Counted from the first letter of the stretch, positions 15,361 through 25,200 are shown. The stretch: DNA of 64,000 nucleotides from JBKXSZ01 sp047017005 (GCA_047017005.1 JBKXSZ010000005.1:1-64000), one strand, 5' to 3'. Made by a program: numbers and translations. Notes: a model not told the origin generated them from the sequence alone.

Positions 15361-15573
15361 TTAATCTCTATCATGGTCAATGACGAATGTTAAATCTAAA
15401 TCTACAAAATATTCTGTTAATTTTTTGCCATTGATGTGAGCTCTTTGCTCTAATACTTTTACATTTGTTAAATAATCAATTGTTTTGGATGCTTCTGCTA
15501 CGGTTTGCACAATTGCGTCTTTCCAAGAAACTGTAGAAGTTCCTGTTAAAATTAAATGCTTTTCAACAGCCAT
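15361..15573 (-). CDS. Dodecin family protein
   Basis: A 70-residue protein with the dodecin pattern: 'LTGTSTVSWKDAIVQTVAEASKTI' (beta strand then helix), 'NVKVLEQRAHINGKKLTEYFVDLDLTFVID' (two strands). Dodecins form hollow dodecamers that store flavin or coenzyme A. It lies 13 bases upstream of spoVAC and may be co-transcribed with it, which would make it a forespore protein; this is an inference from spacing. Start ATG is preceded by GGAGG. Confidence 0.88.
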   Translation of the reverse strand: MAVEKHLILTGTSTVSWKDAIVQTVAEASKTIDYLTNVKVLEQRAHINGKKLTEYFVDLDLTFVIDHDRD

Positions 15574-15785
15574 TTTTTATCAACCTCCGTTTTTTCGATA
15601 TATAGCTATGATTTCCTAAAATTTTAAAAATATACAAAAAATAGAAAAAGAAGAATAGAAAAGAAAAAGTAGGACTTGACGTAAAGGTTAAAGATAGATA
15701 AAATAGGAACGGAAAATGAGACGAATGAAGCATAAAGAATATATTGCAATGTATATATTCGATAGCTATTCTAGAAAAAATAGGA

Positions 15786-15791
15786 TATAAT
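15786..15791 (+). promoter_or_regulatory. Minus-10 element of fbp
   Basis: TATAAT lies 37 bases upstream of the fbp start. No clear minus-35 element is seen at the right distance. Confidence 0.4.
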
Positions 15792-15822
15792 AGTTCCAAT
15801 TGATAGCAAAGGAGAAATTTTT

Positions 15823-17793
15823 ATGGAAAGCTATGGAACAAAAAAGTATTTAGAGTTATTAAGTAAAGAATATCGAAATATTGCAGAAGTATCTGAAGAG
15901 ATTATTAACTTGCAAGCAATTTTGAATCTTCCTAAAGGAACAGAAGTGTTTTTAAGTGATATTCATGGAGAGTATGATTCTTTTAATCATATTTTAAATA
16001 GTGGTTCTGGCATTATAAGAAGTAAGATTGAAGCTATTTTCGGAAACACTATAACAGAGGAAGAACGAAATAGTTTAGCGACTCTTATCTACTATCCAGA
16101 AGAAAAACTAGCAATGGTGAAAAAGGAAGTAAAAAAAGAAAATTTAAAAGAATGGTATAGTTTAGTTTTGTATCGATTAGTACAAGTAGCAAGAGAAGTA
16201 ACATCTAAATATACCCGTTCTAAAGTAAGAAAAGCACTTCCTAAAGAGTTTGACTATATTTTAGATGAATTATTGCATTTTAATGGTGGAAGTGGAACGG
16301 ATAAGGAAGCCTACTATAAACAAATTATTCAAAGTATTATCGACCTTCATCGTGCCGATGAATTTATAGAAGCTATTTCAGCTGTTATTAAAAGAATGGC
16401 GATAGACCATCTTCATTTGTTAGGAGATATCTATGATAGAGGGCCGAATCCAGATTTAATTATAGAGGATTTGATGAAATTTCATAGCTTAGATATTCAA
16501 ATCGGAAATCATGAAGTTTTATGGATGGGAGCCGCATCTGGAAATGAAACGATGATTGCAAATGTAGTTCGCATTTGTGCTAGATATGATAATTTAGGGC
16601 TATTAGAAGAATATGGTATTAACTTAACACCGGTTATGGAATATGCAATGGAACAATATAAAGAGGATACTTGTGAGAATTTTATGCCTAAAATATTAGA
16701 AAATAGAAAACGTAGTAGTAGTGATGTTAGCAAAATTGCAAAAGTACAAAAGGCAATGGCTATACTACAATTTAAATTAGAAGGAAACTTGCTGTTAAAA
16801 CATCCAGAATATGAAATGGATTCTCGTTTGTTATTAGATAAAGTAGAATATAACAGTAAGACTATCATAATCAATGGAAAACAATATCACTTAACAGATA
16901 CAAACTTCCCAACAGTGGATAGAAGATATCCATATGCTCTTACAAAAGAGGAGAGTGAATTAATAGAAAAATTAAAGAATAGTTTTCGAAATAGTGAAAA
17001 ATTAAATAAGCATATTGCTTTCCTATATGCAAAAGGAAGTGTTTATACTACCTTTAATTCTAACCTGCTATTCCATGGCTGCATTCCATTAGATGAAAAG
17101 GGAAATATGAAGAAGGTTAAAATAATGGGAGGACAATATAAAGGAAAAAATTATTTAGATTATGTAGGAACACTTCTTCATAAAGCCTACTTTGAAACAG
17201 ATGAAATCGAAAATCATGAAGCAAATGTAGATGTGATGTGGTTTTTATGGTGTAGTCCAGATTCTCCTTTTTTCGGAAAAGATAAAGCAGCTACTTTTGA
17301 ACGCTATTTGATTCAGGAATTAGAAGCACATAAAGAAGTAGAAAATCCATACTATCGTTTTGTAGAAGAAGAGAAAGTGTGTAATAAAATCTTAGAAGAA
17401 TTTGAATTAAATCCAGAAACTTCTCATATTATTAATGGACATGTTCCTGTTAAGAGTAATTTAGATGAAAGCCCAATTCGTGCTGGTGGAAAACTGATTA
17501 TCACAGATGGAGAGTTCTTAAAAGCATATAAACCAAAATCAGAAAGAACGGGATATACCTTAACATATAATTCGTATGGATTAGTGTTAACAGAAAATCA
17601 AAATTTTACAACAAGAAGAAAAGCAATCAAAGAAGAAATTTCAAAGAGAAAAGAAATTTTTGTAACAAATGGCGCATTAAATAGAAAACGTGTGGCAGAT
17701 ACGGATATAGGGAAGAGATTAAAAAGTGAGATTTCAGATTTAAAAATGTTACTTGCCGCTTATCGTGAAGGAATGATTAAAGAAAAGAGATAG
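15823..17793 (+). CDS. fbp: Fructose-1,6-bisphosphatase, class III
   Basis: A 656-residue protein, the normal size of the Firmicute class III enzyme. It carries calcineurin-type metal-binding motifs 'LSDIHGEYDSFNHIL', 'LLGDIYDRGPNPD' and 'IGNHEVLWMGAASGNE', and the late 'NGHVPVK' His. It removes phosphate from fructose 1,6-bisphosphate in gluconeogenesis and is Mn-dependent. The ATG at 15823 follows AAAGGAG. It is monocistronic; the next gene has its own upstream region. Confidence 0.97.
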   Translation: MESYGTKKYLELLSKEYRNIAEVSEEIINLQAILNLPKGTEVFLSDIHGEYDSFNHILNSGSGIIRSKIEAIFGNTITEEERNSLATLIYYPEEKLAMVKKEVKKENLKEWYSLVLYRLVQVAREVTSKYTRSKVRKALPKEFDYILDELLHFNGGSGTDKEAYYKQIIQSIIDLHRADEFIEAISAVIKRMAIDHLHLLGDIYDRGPNPDLIIEDLMKFHSLDIQIGNHEVLWMGAASGNETMIANVVRICARYDNLGLLEEYGINLTPVMEYAMEQYKEDTCENFMPKILENRKRSSSDVSKIAKVQKAMAILQFKLEGNLLLKHPEYEMDSRLLLDKVEYNSKTIIINGKQYHLTDTNFPTVDRRYPYALTKEESELIEKLKNSFRNSEKLNKHIAFLYAKGSVYTTFNSNLLFHGCIPLDEKGNMKKVKIMGGQYKGKNYLDYVGTLLHKAYFETDEIENHEANVDVMWFLWCSPDSPFFGKDKAATFERYLIQELEAHKEVENPYYRFVEEEKVCNKILEEFELNPETSHIINGHVPVKSNLDESPIRAGGKLIITDGEFLKAYKPKSERTGYTLTYNSYGLVLTENQNFTTRRKAIKEEISKRKEIFVTNGALNRKRVADTDIGKRLKSEISDLKMLLAAYREGMIKEKR

Positions 17794-17871
17794 AACATCT
17801 AGTCAGTTTTATTGAAAGTAAAAAGGAATAACTGTATAATAGCCCTATAAAGAAAATAAAAGGAGGAAAAT

Positions 17872-18774
17872 ATGGCTCTTAAAGTAGAAAATGTAAGTAA
17901 AAGTTTTGGAGAGAAAAAAGCTGTAAATAACATATCTTTTACCATTGATAAACCAGGTGTGTTTGGATTATTAGGAACAAATGGCGCAGGGAAAACGACA
18001 ACGATTCGTATGATATTAGGAATCATTACAAAAGATAGAGGAACCATTACTTGGAATGGAAAAGAAGTAAAAAGAAAACATGTTAATTTTGGATATATGC
18101 CAGAAGAAAGAGGAGTGTATCCAAAGTCAAAAGTAATAGACCAACTACTATATTTTGCAGAACTAAAAGGAATGAAAAGACAAGAAGCACAGCAAGCAAT
18201 TGATAAATGGCTAAAAAGACTTCATATGGAAGAATATAAAATGATGGCAGCAGAAAAATTATCAAAAGGAAATCAACAAAAAATACAATTTATTATTGCT
18301 GTCATGAATGATCCAGAGCTTGTTATATTAGATGAACCATTTAGTGGATTAGACCCAGTAAATACAGAGCAATTAAAAGAAGTGATTCTAGAGTTAGTAC
18401 AAGAAGGAAAATACATCGTTATGTCAGGACATCAAATGAGTTCAATTGAAGAATTTTGCCGTGATATTTTAATTTTAAACCGAGGAAAAACTGTTTTAAA
18501 GGGTAACTTAAAAGAAATAAAAGACTCTTATCCAGCAAGAACAATTGAAGTTTCTTGTAATCAGAATATAGAAGAAGAAATTAAACAAGTAGGGTTAACC
18601 ATTCAAAATGAAGTGAATTATCACTATACATTAAATATTGGAGAAGAAAAACAAGGAGAAGAGCTATTTCAATTATTAGCACAAAAAAGAATACCAATTA
18701 CAAAATTTGAAATAAAGAAACCAAGTTTACATGATATCTTTATTGAAAAAGTAGAAGAAGGGGGAGACAAATAG
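17872..18774 (+). CDS. ABC transporter ATPase, NatA/YhaQ type
   Basis: A 300-residue ATPase with Walker A 'GLLGTNGAGKTTTIRMI', signature 'LSKGNQQKIQFI' and Walker B 'LVILDEPFSGLDP', then the H-loop 'MSGHQM'. The C-terminal 80 residues form the accessory domain of NatA/YhaQ-type exporters. It pairs with the permease that starts one base after its stop. Substrate is unknown; sodium or drug/peptide export is typical for the family. Confidence 0.92.
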   Translation: MALKVENVSKSFGEKKAVNNISFTIDKPGVFGLLGTNGAGKTTTIRMILGIITKDRGTITWNGKEVKRKHVNFGYMPEERGVYPKSKVIDQLLYFAELKGMKRQEAQQAIDKWLKRLHMEEYKMMAAEKLSKGNQQKIQFIIAVMNDPELVILDEPFSGLDPVNTEQLKEVILELVQEGKYIVMSGHQMSSIEEFCRDILILNRGKTVLKGNLKEIKDSYPARTIEVSCNQNIEEEIKQVGLTIQNEVNYHYTLNIGEEKQGEELFQLLAQKRIPITKFEIKKPSLHDIFIEKVEEGGDK

Positions 18775-18775
18775 T

Positions 18776-20014
18776 ATGAGAGATTTATGGATTGTAGCAA
18801 AATATACGGCAAAAGAAATGATAAAAAGAAAATCCTTCTTGATTTCTACTCTGCTCATATTACTTCTAATTGTAGTAGGATTTAATATCCCCAATATCAT
18901 GGGAGCTTTTAAAGGAAATAATGTAAATGAAACGAAAGAAAACATCATGATTGTAGACCCACAAAATGTTTACGAAGGAACCTTAGGAGCTTTTAATGAA
19001 ATGGATTTGGGGTATCAATTTGAAATAGTAAATGAAGAGCTAAGTATGAATACCATTAAAGAAAAAATTGAAAAAGACGAAATAGAAGCGGCTATTGTTA
19101 TCAGTAAAAATCAAAATGGAGTTACGGCTAATTATATAACAGATAGCTTGGGATTTTCTGGAGTATCCAGTGAATTAGGAATCGCTTTTGAAGAACAATA
19201 TAAAAATTTACAAATTCAAAAAGCTGGATTATCAGCAGAGCAAATGGCCAATATTAATACGCCAATAAATTTAACAACCACAGAGATGAAAGAAGGTTCT
19301 TCTGGTACGATGCTAGTAATAGCTATGATACTTTGCATTTTGTTATTCTATGCAATATACTTCTGCGCTTATCAGGTATCAAGCTCTATTACCACAGAAA
19401 AAACATCTAAAATTATGGAGACATTAGTCACTTCAACGAAACCAAGTAATATTGTTATTGGAAAAACATTAGGAATTGGATTAGTTGGATTGTTACAAGT
19501 AGGAGCAATTGTATTAACAGCATTTATTTCCTATCAGTTATTTATGCCAAAAGGAATGTTAGAAGGTATTTTTGATGTTAGCAAGATTACACCGATGTTC
19601 GTAATTGTGACTTTTATCTATTTCATTTTAGGATATATCCTATATGCTTTCCTATATGCGCTAACAGGTTCTACTGTAAGTAAGCCAGAAGATATTAATT
19701 CAGCCAATAGCCCAATTGCAATATTAGCAGTTATTTCCTTCTACCTAGCATATTTCTCTATGATGAATCCAATGAGCAGTATTAACAGCTTTGCAGGAAT
19801 GTTTCCATTCTCCTCACCATTTAGTATGCCATTTAAGATAATCGGAGGAACTGCGGGAATAGGAGAAGTGTTACTATCTCTTGCTATTTTAATTGTCACT
19901 ATTTTTGTAATAGCAAGAATTGCAATTCGTATCTATTCTTCTGCCATTTTACATTATGGAAGTAAATTAAGCTTAAAAGATATTTTAACAATGTATAAAG
20001 ATAAAAATAACTAA
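18776..20014 (+). CDS. ABC-2 permease, NatB/YhaP type
   Basis: A 412-residue membrane protein. One helix near residue 25, a large extracytoplasmic domain up to residue 175, then five or more helices, the layout of NatB/YhaP. 'TEKTSKIMETLVTSTKPSNIVIGKTLGIGLVGLLQ' is the coupling segment typical of the family. It forms one operon with the ATPase at 17872 and overlaps closely with it. Confidence 0.92.
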   Translation: MRDLWIVAKYTAKEMIKRKSFLISTLLILLLIVVGFNIPNIMGAFKGNNVNETKENIMIVDPQNVYEGTLGAFNEMDLGYQFEIVNEELSMNTIKEKIEKDEIEAAIVISKNQNGVTANYITDSLGFSGVSSELGIAFEEQYKNLQIQKAGLSAEQMANINTPINLTTTEMKEGSSGTMLVIAMILCILLFYAIYFCAYQVSSSITTEKTSKIMETLVTSTKPSNIVIGKTLGIGLVGLLQVGAIVLTAFISYQLFMPKGMLEGIFDVSKITPMFVIVTFIYFILGYILYAFLYALTGSTVSKPEDINSANSPIAILAVISFYLAYFSMMNPMSSINSFAGMFPFSSPFSMPFKIIGGTAGIGEVLLSLAILIVTIFVIARIAIRIYSSAILHYGSKLSLKDILTMYKDKNN

Positions 20015-20051
20015 AAAATAAAGTAAAAATAAAAAATAGAAATGAAAAAGA

Positions 20052-20082
20052 GAGGGACTCCTAAGATAGGGAGTTCCTTTAT
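20052..20082 (+). terminator. Terminator of the ABC operon
   Basis: GGGACTCCTA and TAGGGAGTTCC pair around AGA, followed by TTT. The 290-base gap to rsmB holds this and otherwise nothing recognised. Confidence 0.65.
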
Positions 20083-20304
20083 AATCTGTATTAATAATTG
20101 GCTAGAATAATTTCTTATAGACCTTTAGTAAATGGGAGATAGAATAATAAGAAAGCACAAAAGAGAATGTAAAGTTTTGCTGTATAGTAAGATGAAATCC
20201 TATTAAGGACTCCATAGAAAGAAGAAAATGAAGAAAAGATAAAAAAGAATTGACCAATTGTTTTTCTTTCGATAGAATAAAAAGAAAATGAAGAGGGAAA
20301 ATAG

Positions 20305-21657
20305 ATGAAAATAGATTTACCAAGAGAATTAGCGATGCAAATACTATATAAAATAGAAAATGAAAAAGCATATAGTAATATTGTGTTAAATAAGGAAATA
20401 GAAAAAAATAGAGAAAAATTATCGGGAAGGGATATTGGATTTATATCCGAAATTGTTTATGGAACCGTAACTTGGAAGTTAACGATTGACAGTGTTATTG
20501 AAATGCATTCTAAGATAAAGTTGAAAAAAATATCGCCATATGTATTAGCGATTCTTAGAACAGCTGCCTATCAAATTCTTTTTTTAGATAAAGTGCCAAA
20601 ATCAGCTGCTGTAAATGAAGCGGTAAATTTGTCAAAAAAATATGCCTATCGTTCTACAGGTTTTATTAACGCAATATTACGCAAAATAGAAAAAGATGAT
20701 TTAGAAAAGCTAGAGAACCTCCCTATAAAAGAAAGAATTTGCAAAAGATATAGTATGCCAATGTGGCTGTTAGAAGAGCTAGAAGAAGAATATGATTTAG
20801 AACAAATCGAAGAAATTGCAATACAAAATAATAAAGTACCGGAGCTAACCATACGTATCAATTCATTAAAAACGACAAAAGAAGAGCTAAAAGCGAAATT
20901 AGCAAAAGAGGGAATAGAAGCTGTGGACGCTAAACTAAAAGATTTTTTAGTAGTTAAAGGAATAAAAGATATATCTCATCTACCTTTATTTCAGAACGGC
21001 TATTTTACTTTTCAGGACCAAGCTGCTGGACTTGCTGCTATCCTAGTACAGGCAAAACCAGGTGAAAAGGTTTTAGATGCTTGTAGTGCACCAGGAGGAA
21101 AAACAACTTATCTTGCAGAAAGAATGGGTGACAAAGGAAGTATTAATGCTTGGGATTTACATGCTCATCGTGCAAAATTAATTCAAGAAGCAAGTGATAG
21201 ATTAGGAATTCATATTATTCATACAGAAGAAAAAGATAGTAGGGTATTAGATAAAAAACTTATTCAAACTTATGACAAAATTTTATTAGATGTTCCTTGC
21301 ATGGGAATAGGAGTAATTCGAAGAAAACCAGATATTAAATGGACACATACAAAGGATGAAATTAAAGAGATAACAGAACTACAGTTCAACATATTACACA
21401 CTTGTGCTAACTATTTAAAACAGGGAGGAAGATTGGTTTATTCGACTTGTAGTATTTTAAAAGAAGAAAATGAAAAAAATGTCGAAAAATTTTTGAAAAC
21501 GAAATTAGGAAATGAATTTTTTGTAGAAAATTTGGATAAAATAGAAGAAAAAGAATTAAAAAAATATGAAAAACAAATAGAAAAAAACAAATATATAAAA
21601 TTGCTTCCTTCCTTAGAAAATGATGGCTTTTTCATTACGATTTTAACCAGAAAATAA
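20305..21657 (+). CDS. rsmB: 16S rRNA m5C967 methyltransferase RsmB
   Basis: A 450-residue protein with an N-terminal NusB-like RNA-binding domain (1-140) and a Rossmann methyltransferase domain: SAM motif 'VLDACSAPGGKTTYLAERMG', 'LLDVPCMGIGVIRRKPDIKW' with the motif IV Cys, and 'VYSTCSI' with the catalytic motif VI Cys. It methylates cytosine 967 in 16S rRNA. Length is normal. Confidence 0.96.
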   Translation: MKIDLPRELAMQILYKIENEKAYSNIVLNKEIEKNREKLSGRDIGFISEIVYGTVTWKLTIDSVIEMHSKIKLKKISPYVLAILRTAAYQILFLDKVPKSAAVNEAVNLSKKYAYRSTGFINAILRKIEKDDLEKLENLPIKERICKRYSMPMWLLEELEEEYDLEQIEEIAIQNNKVPELTIRINSLKTTKEELKAKLAKEGIEAVDAKLKDFLVVKGIKDISHLPLFQNGYFTFQDQAAGLAAILVQAKPGEKVLDACSAPGGKTTYLAERMGDKGSINAWDLHAHRAKLIQEASDRLGIHIIHTEEKDSRVLDKKLIQTYDKILLDVPCMGIGVIRRKPDIKWTHTKDEIKEITELQFNILHTCANYLKQGGRLVYSTCSILKEENEKNVEKFLKTKLGNEFFVENLDKIEEKELKKYEKQIEKNKYIKLLPSLENDGFFITILTRK

Positions 21658-21715
21658 AGAAAAAACACCTATATTACAAATATATTACATTTGGGTTACG
21701 GTTATGTTAAAGGCC

Positions 21716-21743
21716 TTGACTTTTCTATAGAAAACGATAAAAT
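21716..21743 (+). promoter_or_regulatory. Likely promoter of the type IV pilus operon
   Basis: TTGACT at 21716-21721 and TAAAAT at 21738-21743, spacer 16, about 140 bases upstream of pilM. The leader contains a hairpin with ACTTGTAT and ATACAAGT arms at about 21796-21823. Confidence 0.6.
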
Positions 21744-21882
21744 AAAAGAAAATAAGACCGGCAAATGCAAAAAATAACAGAAAAAGTAAAAACTTGTATA
21801 AAAGGTAAAAAATACAAGTATTCTTTATCTTTTATTGCGGAGTATAATAAATAGAAAGAAAAAAGAAAATAAGGAGAATACA

Positions 21883-23529
21883 ATGCCAACTTGCTTAGGA
21901 TTATATATCGAGAACAATTTAATTAAATATGCAAAAGTCTCCAGGGACAAAAACACAATAAAAGTAGATGCTTTTGGAATTAAAGTTTATGATAATATAG
22001 GTGCTGCTATTTCACAGATAGTAGAAGAGACTTTTAGCTTTAAAACTCCGATTAGTATAAATTTATCGGATGAAATGTATAACTACTTTAATATGTTTGC
22101 GCTATTGAACAAGAAAGACATGTATAAAGCAATACAAACTTCATTTGAATCTTATTGCTTTGATAAAGGATATAACAAAAATGTATTTGAGAATCGATAT
22201 GTATTGACTGCAAACCCTGGAGAAAATGAGCAGGTGAAAGCAATATATGTTTCTGCAAATAAAACAGAAATAACAGGAAAGATTCAACAATTTGAAGGAA
22301 AACATTTAACGACTATTACGCCATTACCAATGGCTATTACCAATTTGATTGATTTAAAAGAAAAAGAAAATTGTATTATTGTAAATATAGAAGAAAAAAC
22401 TACTTTAACCACTATACTAGGAGATAAAGTATACCATATAGATACCTTCGAAGAGGGAATGGGAGATATTTTAAACAAAATTAATTTAAAAGAAAACTCT
22501 TATACAAGAGCATATGAAATATGTAAAAATACAACCATTTATACAACAGCTGCAAAAGACCTGCAAATAGATGATGATAATGAATATCTAGAAGAAATCA
22601 TGCCTACTTTATATAACATTTTGGAACATGTAAAACAGAATTTAACAACTAGTTTAAATAAAATTGATAAAATATATTTAACTGGTACAGCAGCGATTAT
22701 TAACAATGTGGACTTATATTTCCAAGAAAACTTAAGTAAAGTTAAATGCGAAATATTAAAACCGTATTTTATTGATAAAGCAACATTAACTAAGTTAAAT
22801 GTAAAAGATTATATCGAGGTAAACTCTGCTATTGCTTTAGGACTTCAAGGTTTAGGATTAGGAATCAAAGAAATGAATTTCAAAAAGGAAAGCTTATTAG
22901 ATAAACTAAACGTAGAAATAAACTTCGGAAAATCATCTAATAAGAAACCAACCAAAGAAGGAAGAAAGTCAATAGATATAGCGAGCTTGCTACATTTTAC
23001 AAATGATTTAGGACAACCACTCGATAAAGTAGAAAAAAATATGCTTCGTGGGGTAGGAGGGATTGCTGCAGTTCTTATTATTTTCATTTTATTCTCAGGT
23101 TTTATGAACAGTGGGATGAAAAAGAAAATGAAACAAGCAGATATGGTAATTAGTGATACAAATAGTAAAATTGCACAAATCGATTCTACGAAAACAAGTT
23201 TAGATACTGTAAAAGACTCTTATCATGGATTAAATCAAAAAATACAACAATTAGTAGATAAAGAAGATGATAAATCTAAGAAAAAAGACGCAATACCAAA
23301 TTTCTTAAATCAAATTATGTTTATTATGCCTAAAAATGCACAATTAACATCAATCGAAAATACAAGTGATAAACATATCAAGATAAACGCACAATCTGAA
23401 AAATATGAACAGCTAGGATACTTAGTAGCAAAAATAAAAGCAGATGGTATTTTAAATAATGTCACATCCGATAGTGGAGTAAAAGAAGGAAATATCATCA
23501 AAATTACAATAGAAGGAGATTTGCCATGA
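21883..23529 (+). CDS. Fused PilM-PilN type IV pilus assembly protein
   Basis: A 548-residue protein starting at 21883 after AAGGAG; the earlier in-frame start at 21835 lacks a ribosome binding site. Residues 1-345 look like the actin-like PilM ('GLYIENNLIKYAKV', 'EENCIIVNIEEKTT', 'IYLTGTAAIINNVDLY', 'SAIALGLQGLG'). A membrane helix near 390-410 ('GGIAAVLIIFILFSGFM') and a coiled coil follow, then a PilN-like domain with 'MFIMPKNAQLTSIENTSD'. Separate PilM and PilN proteins are usual, so this is a fusion. It opens the pilus operon and overlaps the next gene by four bases. Confidence 0.85.
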   Translation: MPTCLGLYIENNLIKYAKVSRDKNTIKVDAFGIKVYDNIGAAISQIVEETFSFKTPISINLSDEMYNYFNMFALLNKKDMYKAIQTSFESYCFDKGYNKNVFENRYVLTANPGENEQVKAIYVSANKTEITGKIQQFEGKHLTTITPLPMAITNLIDLKEKENCIIVNIEEKTTLTTILGDKVYHIDTFEEGMGDILNKINLKENSYTRAYEICKNTTIYTTAAKDLQIDDDNEYLEEIMPTLYNILEHVKQNLTTSLNKIDKIYLTGTAAIINNVDLYFQENLSKVKCEILKPYFIDKATLTKLNVKDYIEVNSAIALGLQGLGLGIKEMNFKKESLLDKLNVEINFGKSSNKKPTKEGRKSIDIASLLHFTNDLGQPLDKVEKNMLRGVGGIAAVLIIFILFSGFMNSGMKKKMKQADMVISDTNSKIAQIDSTKTSLDTVKDSYHGLNQKIQQLVDKEDDKSKKKDAIPNFLNQIMFIMPKNAQLTSIENTSDKHIKINAQSEKYEQLGYLVAKIKADGILNNVTSDSGVKEGNIIKITIEGDLP

Positions 23530-24371
23530 AAAAACTATTAATTATTTTCTCCATCATTGTGTTATGCATATTAACTATTCTTACCATGCTAAATGGTTTT
23601 CAAATAGGAAATATGCAGGTATTGGGATTTCAAGGAATGAAAGTTCAAAAAGAAGAATTATCAGATAAAATAAGACAAGCCAGTGAATTAACAAGTAAGG
23701 ATTATAGCCAAAAGTTGGGCGAAGTTACTTCTTCTGCTAGTGAGCTAAAAAAAGAAAAAGATAAGTATGAAGATAATTTGATTTATAGTACAGAAGAAGA
23801 AATACAAAAAGCGTTAAGTCCAAATCCATATGAAGTAGAATTCTTATGGGCACAAATAGGAAAACATGCAACTGCTCAAGGAGTTAACTTAAAACTAGAA
23901 ATACTAAAAGGAACCACAAACAACTATTACAACTTACAATTTACAGCAACAGGTGGATATATTGGATTAACAGATTTTATTTACGCATTAGAAGATGACA
24001 GTGACTTAGAATTTAAAATTGAAAACTTTAAGCTAGTTCCAAATACTGCTACAGCAACAACTACAACAACGAATAATAACAATAATACTGCAAATAATAA
24101 TACTGCAAATAACAATACTGCTACCAACAATACTAATACGACAACTGGTGCAGGTGCTTTAAAAGCTACCTTTATTGTAAAAGATGTTTTAATTAATTTA
24201 AAGAATGTATCGACAACAACAAATGAATCTAATAACAATACAGTAACACAACCAAATGAAGCTGCTGGTAACACAGACCAAAATCAAAACACCGAAAACC
24301 AAAATAATACAAACACACAGAATAATACAAACACAAATACAGAGGGACAGGCAAATAACACAGCACAATAA
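23526..24371 (+). CDS. PilO-like pilus assembly protein with Asn-rich tail
   Basis: A 281-residue bitopic protein: membrane helix at residues 3-20, coiled coil to about 85, then a ferredoxin-like PilO domain ('ATAQGVNLKLEILKG...GYIGLTDFIYALEDDSDLEFKIENFKL'). Two low-complexity segments rich in Asn and Thr follow, one with NNNTA-type five-residue repeats at about 24055-24135. PilO joins PilM and PilN in the inner-membrane alignment complex. The ATGA overlap with the preceding gene suggests coupled translation. Confidence 0.8.
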   Translation: MKKLLIIFSIIVLCILTILTMLNGFQIGNMQVLGFQGMKVQKEELSDKIRQASELTSKDYSQKLGEVTSSASELKKEKDKYEDNLIYSTEEEIQKALSPNPYEVEFLWAQIGKHATAQGVNLKLEILKGTTNNYYNLQFTATGGYIGLTDFIYALEDDSDLEFKIENFKLVPNTATATTTTTNNNNNTANNNTANNNTATNNTNTTTGAGALKATFIVKDVLINLKNVSTTTNESNNNTVTQPNEAAGNTDQNQNTENQNNTNTQNNTNTNTEGQANNTAQ

Positions 24372-24396
24372 ATAAACAGAAAAAGAGGAGAAAGCG

Positions 24397-24852
24397 ATGC
24401 CTAAAAAAATGATGAAAGAAATAGTGATTGCACTTCTATTTTGTCTTGTAATAGCTTTAGTATATGGAGTGATTTTATATGACTATAGCCCTAGTTCAGG
24501 AGTTATTCCACAACAAGTAGAAGCTTATGTACCATCACAAGAAATACAAAATATATTAGATGAACAAAAAGATAGTCAATCACCAATTGTAACTTTTGAT
24601 ACGAATAGTACAGGGGATAATAAAGGAATTTCACAAGATGAATTAAAGAATTATGAAAAATCAAAAATTGTAGACCCTGGAAAATCAGATCCATTTGCGT
24701 CTTATGGAGAAGACAGTTCTGCAAGGACAGAAAATGGAGATAATGTTACCAATACTGGTAATGGAAGTTCTTCTACTACCAATCAAGAAAGTACAAACAA
24801 AAATGGAGATAGCTCAACCGGCACTTTCTTTGAAAAACCAGGTGGTAAATAA
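24397..24852 (+). CDS. Pilus operon membrane protein of unknown function
   Basis: A 151-residue protein with one N-terminal membrane helix (residues 8-28), a short motif region ending in 'KSKIVDPGKSDPFASYGED' and a Ser/Thr/Asn-rich tail. The 'DPGKSDPFA' type segment recalls the Pro-rich linker of PilP-like or GspC-like proteins ('DPFRP'), so a PilP role is possible but weakly supported. It lies between pilO and the major pilin in the operon. Confidence 0.6.
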   Translation: MPKKMMKEIVIALLFCLVIALVYGVILYDYSPSSGVIPQQVEAYVPSQEIQNILDEQKDSQSPIVTFDTNSTGDNKGISQDELKNYEKSKIVDPGKSDPFASYGEDSSARTENGDNVTNTGNGSSSTTNQESTNKNGDSSTGTFFEKPGGK

Positions 24853-24925
24853 TAATATTCGGTTATATTTATTTAATATAGATATACACAAACTAAAGAA
24901 AATCTTAAAAAGGAGGAATTTATTT

Positions 24926-25135
24926 ATGTTTAAGAAAGAAAAAGGTATTACATTAGTTGCTTTAGTAGTAACAATCATCATTCTTTTAATCTTAGCAGGA
25001 GTTTCAATTTATTTTGCAACTAACACTGGATTAATCGGAAAAGCTCAACAAGCAGTTGATGAGTCTAAAAATGCTGGACTAAATGAAAACAACACATTAA
25101 ATGAAGCAGAACAAATGATAAACAATTACTTATAG
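24926..25135 (+). CDS. Small type IV pilin (major pilin candidate)
   Basis: A 69-residue prepilin. The leader 'MFKKEKG' ends in Gly, followed directly by 'ITLVALVVTIIILLILAGVSIYF', the hydrophobic N-methylated helix with the conserved Glu at +5 replaced by Val-Ala. The ATG follows AGGAGG, the strongest ribosome binding site of the operon, which fits a highly expressed pilin. Such very short clostridial pilins (Lys-Gly-Ile-Thr-Leu start) are common. The absence of Glu5 is worth noting. Confidence 0.85.
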   Translation: MFKKEKGITLVALVVTIIILLILAGVSIYFATNTGLIGKAQQAVDESKNAGLNENNTLNEAEQMINNYL

Positions 25136-25171
25136 GATTTTAAGTGGTAGTTTAATTAAGTTACAACCAAT

Positions 25172-25200
25172 GGGGCGTATGCATGATTTATGTATATGCC
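25172..25200 (+). promoter_or_regulatory. Hairpin after the pilin gene
   Basis: GGGCGTATGCAT and ATGTATATGCCC pair with two wobble positions around GATTT. No T-run follows, so it is more likely an mRNA-stabilising 3' hairpin of the pilin message than a terminator. Confidence 0.45.

Noticed and set aside
21760..21790. Cyclic-di-GMP riboswitch before pilM
   Set aside because: GCAAA-like bases occur but the GEMM core and its tetraloop receptor pairing are missing.
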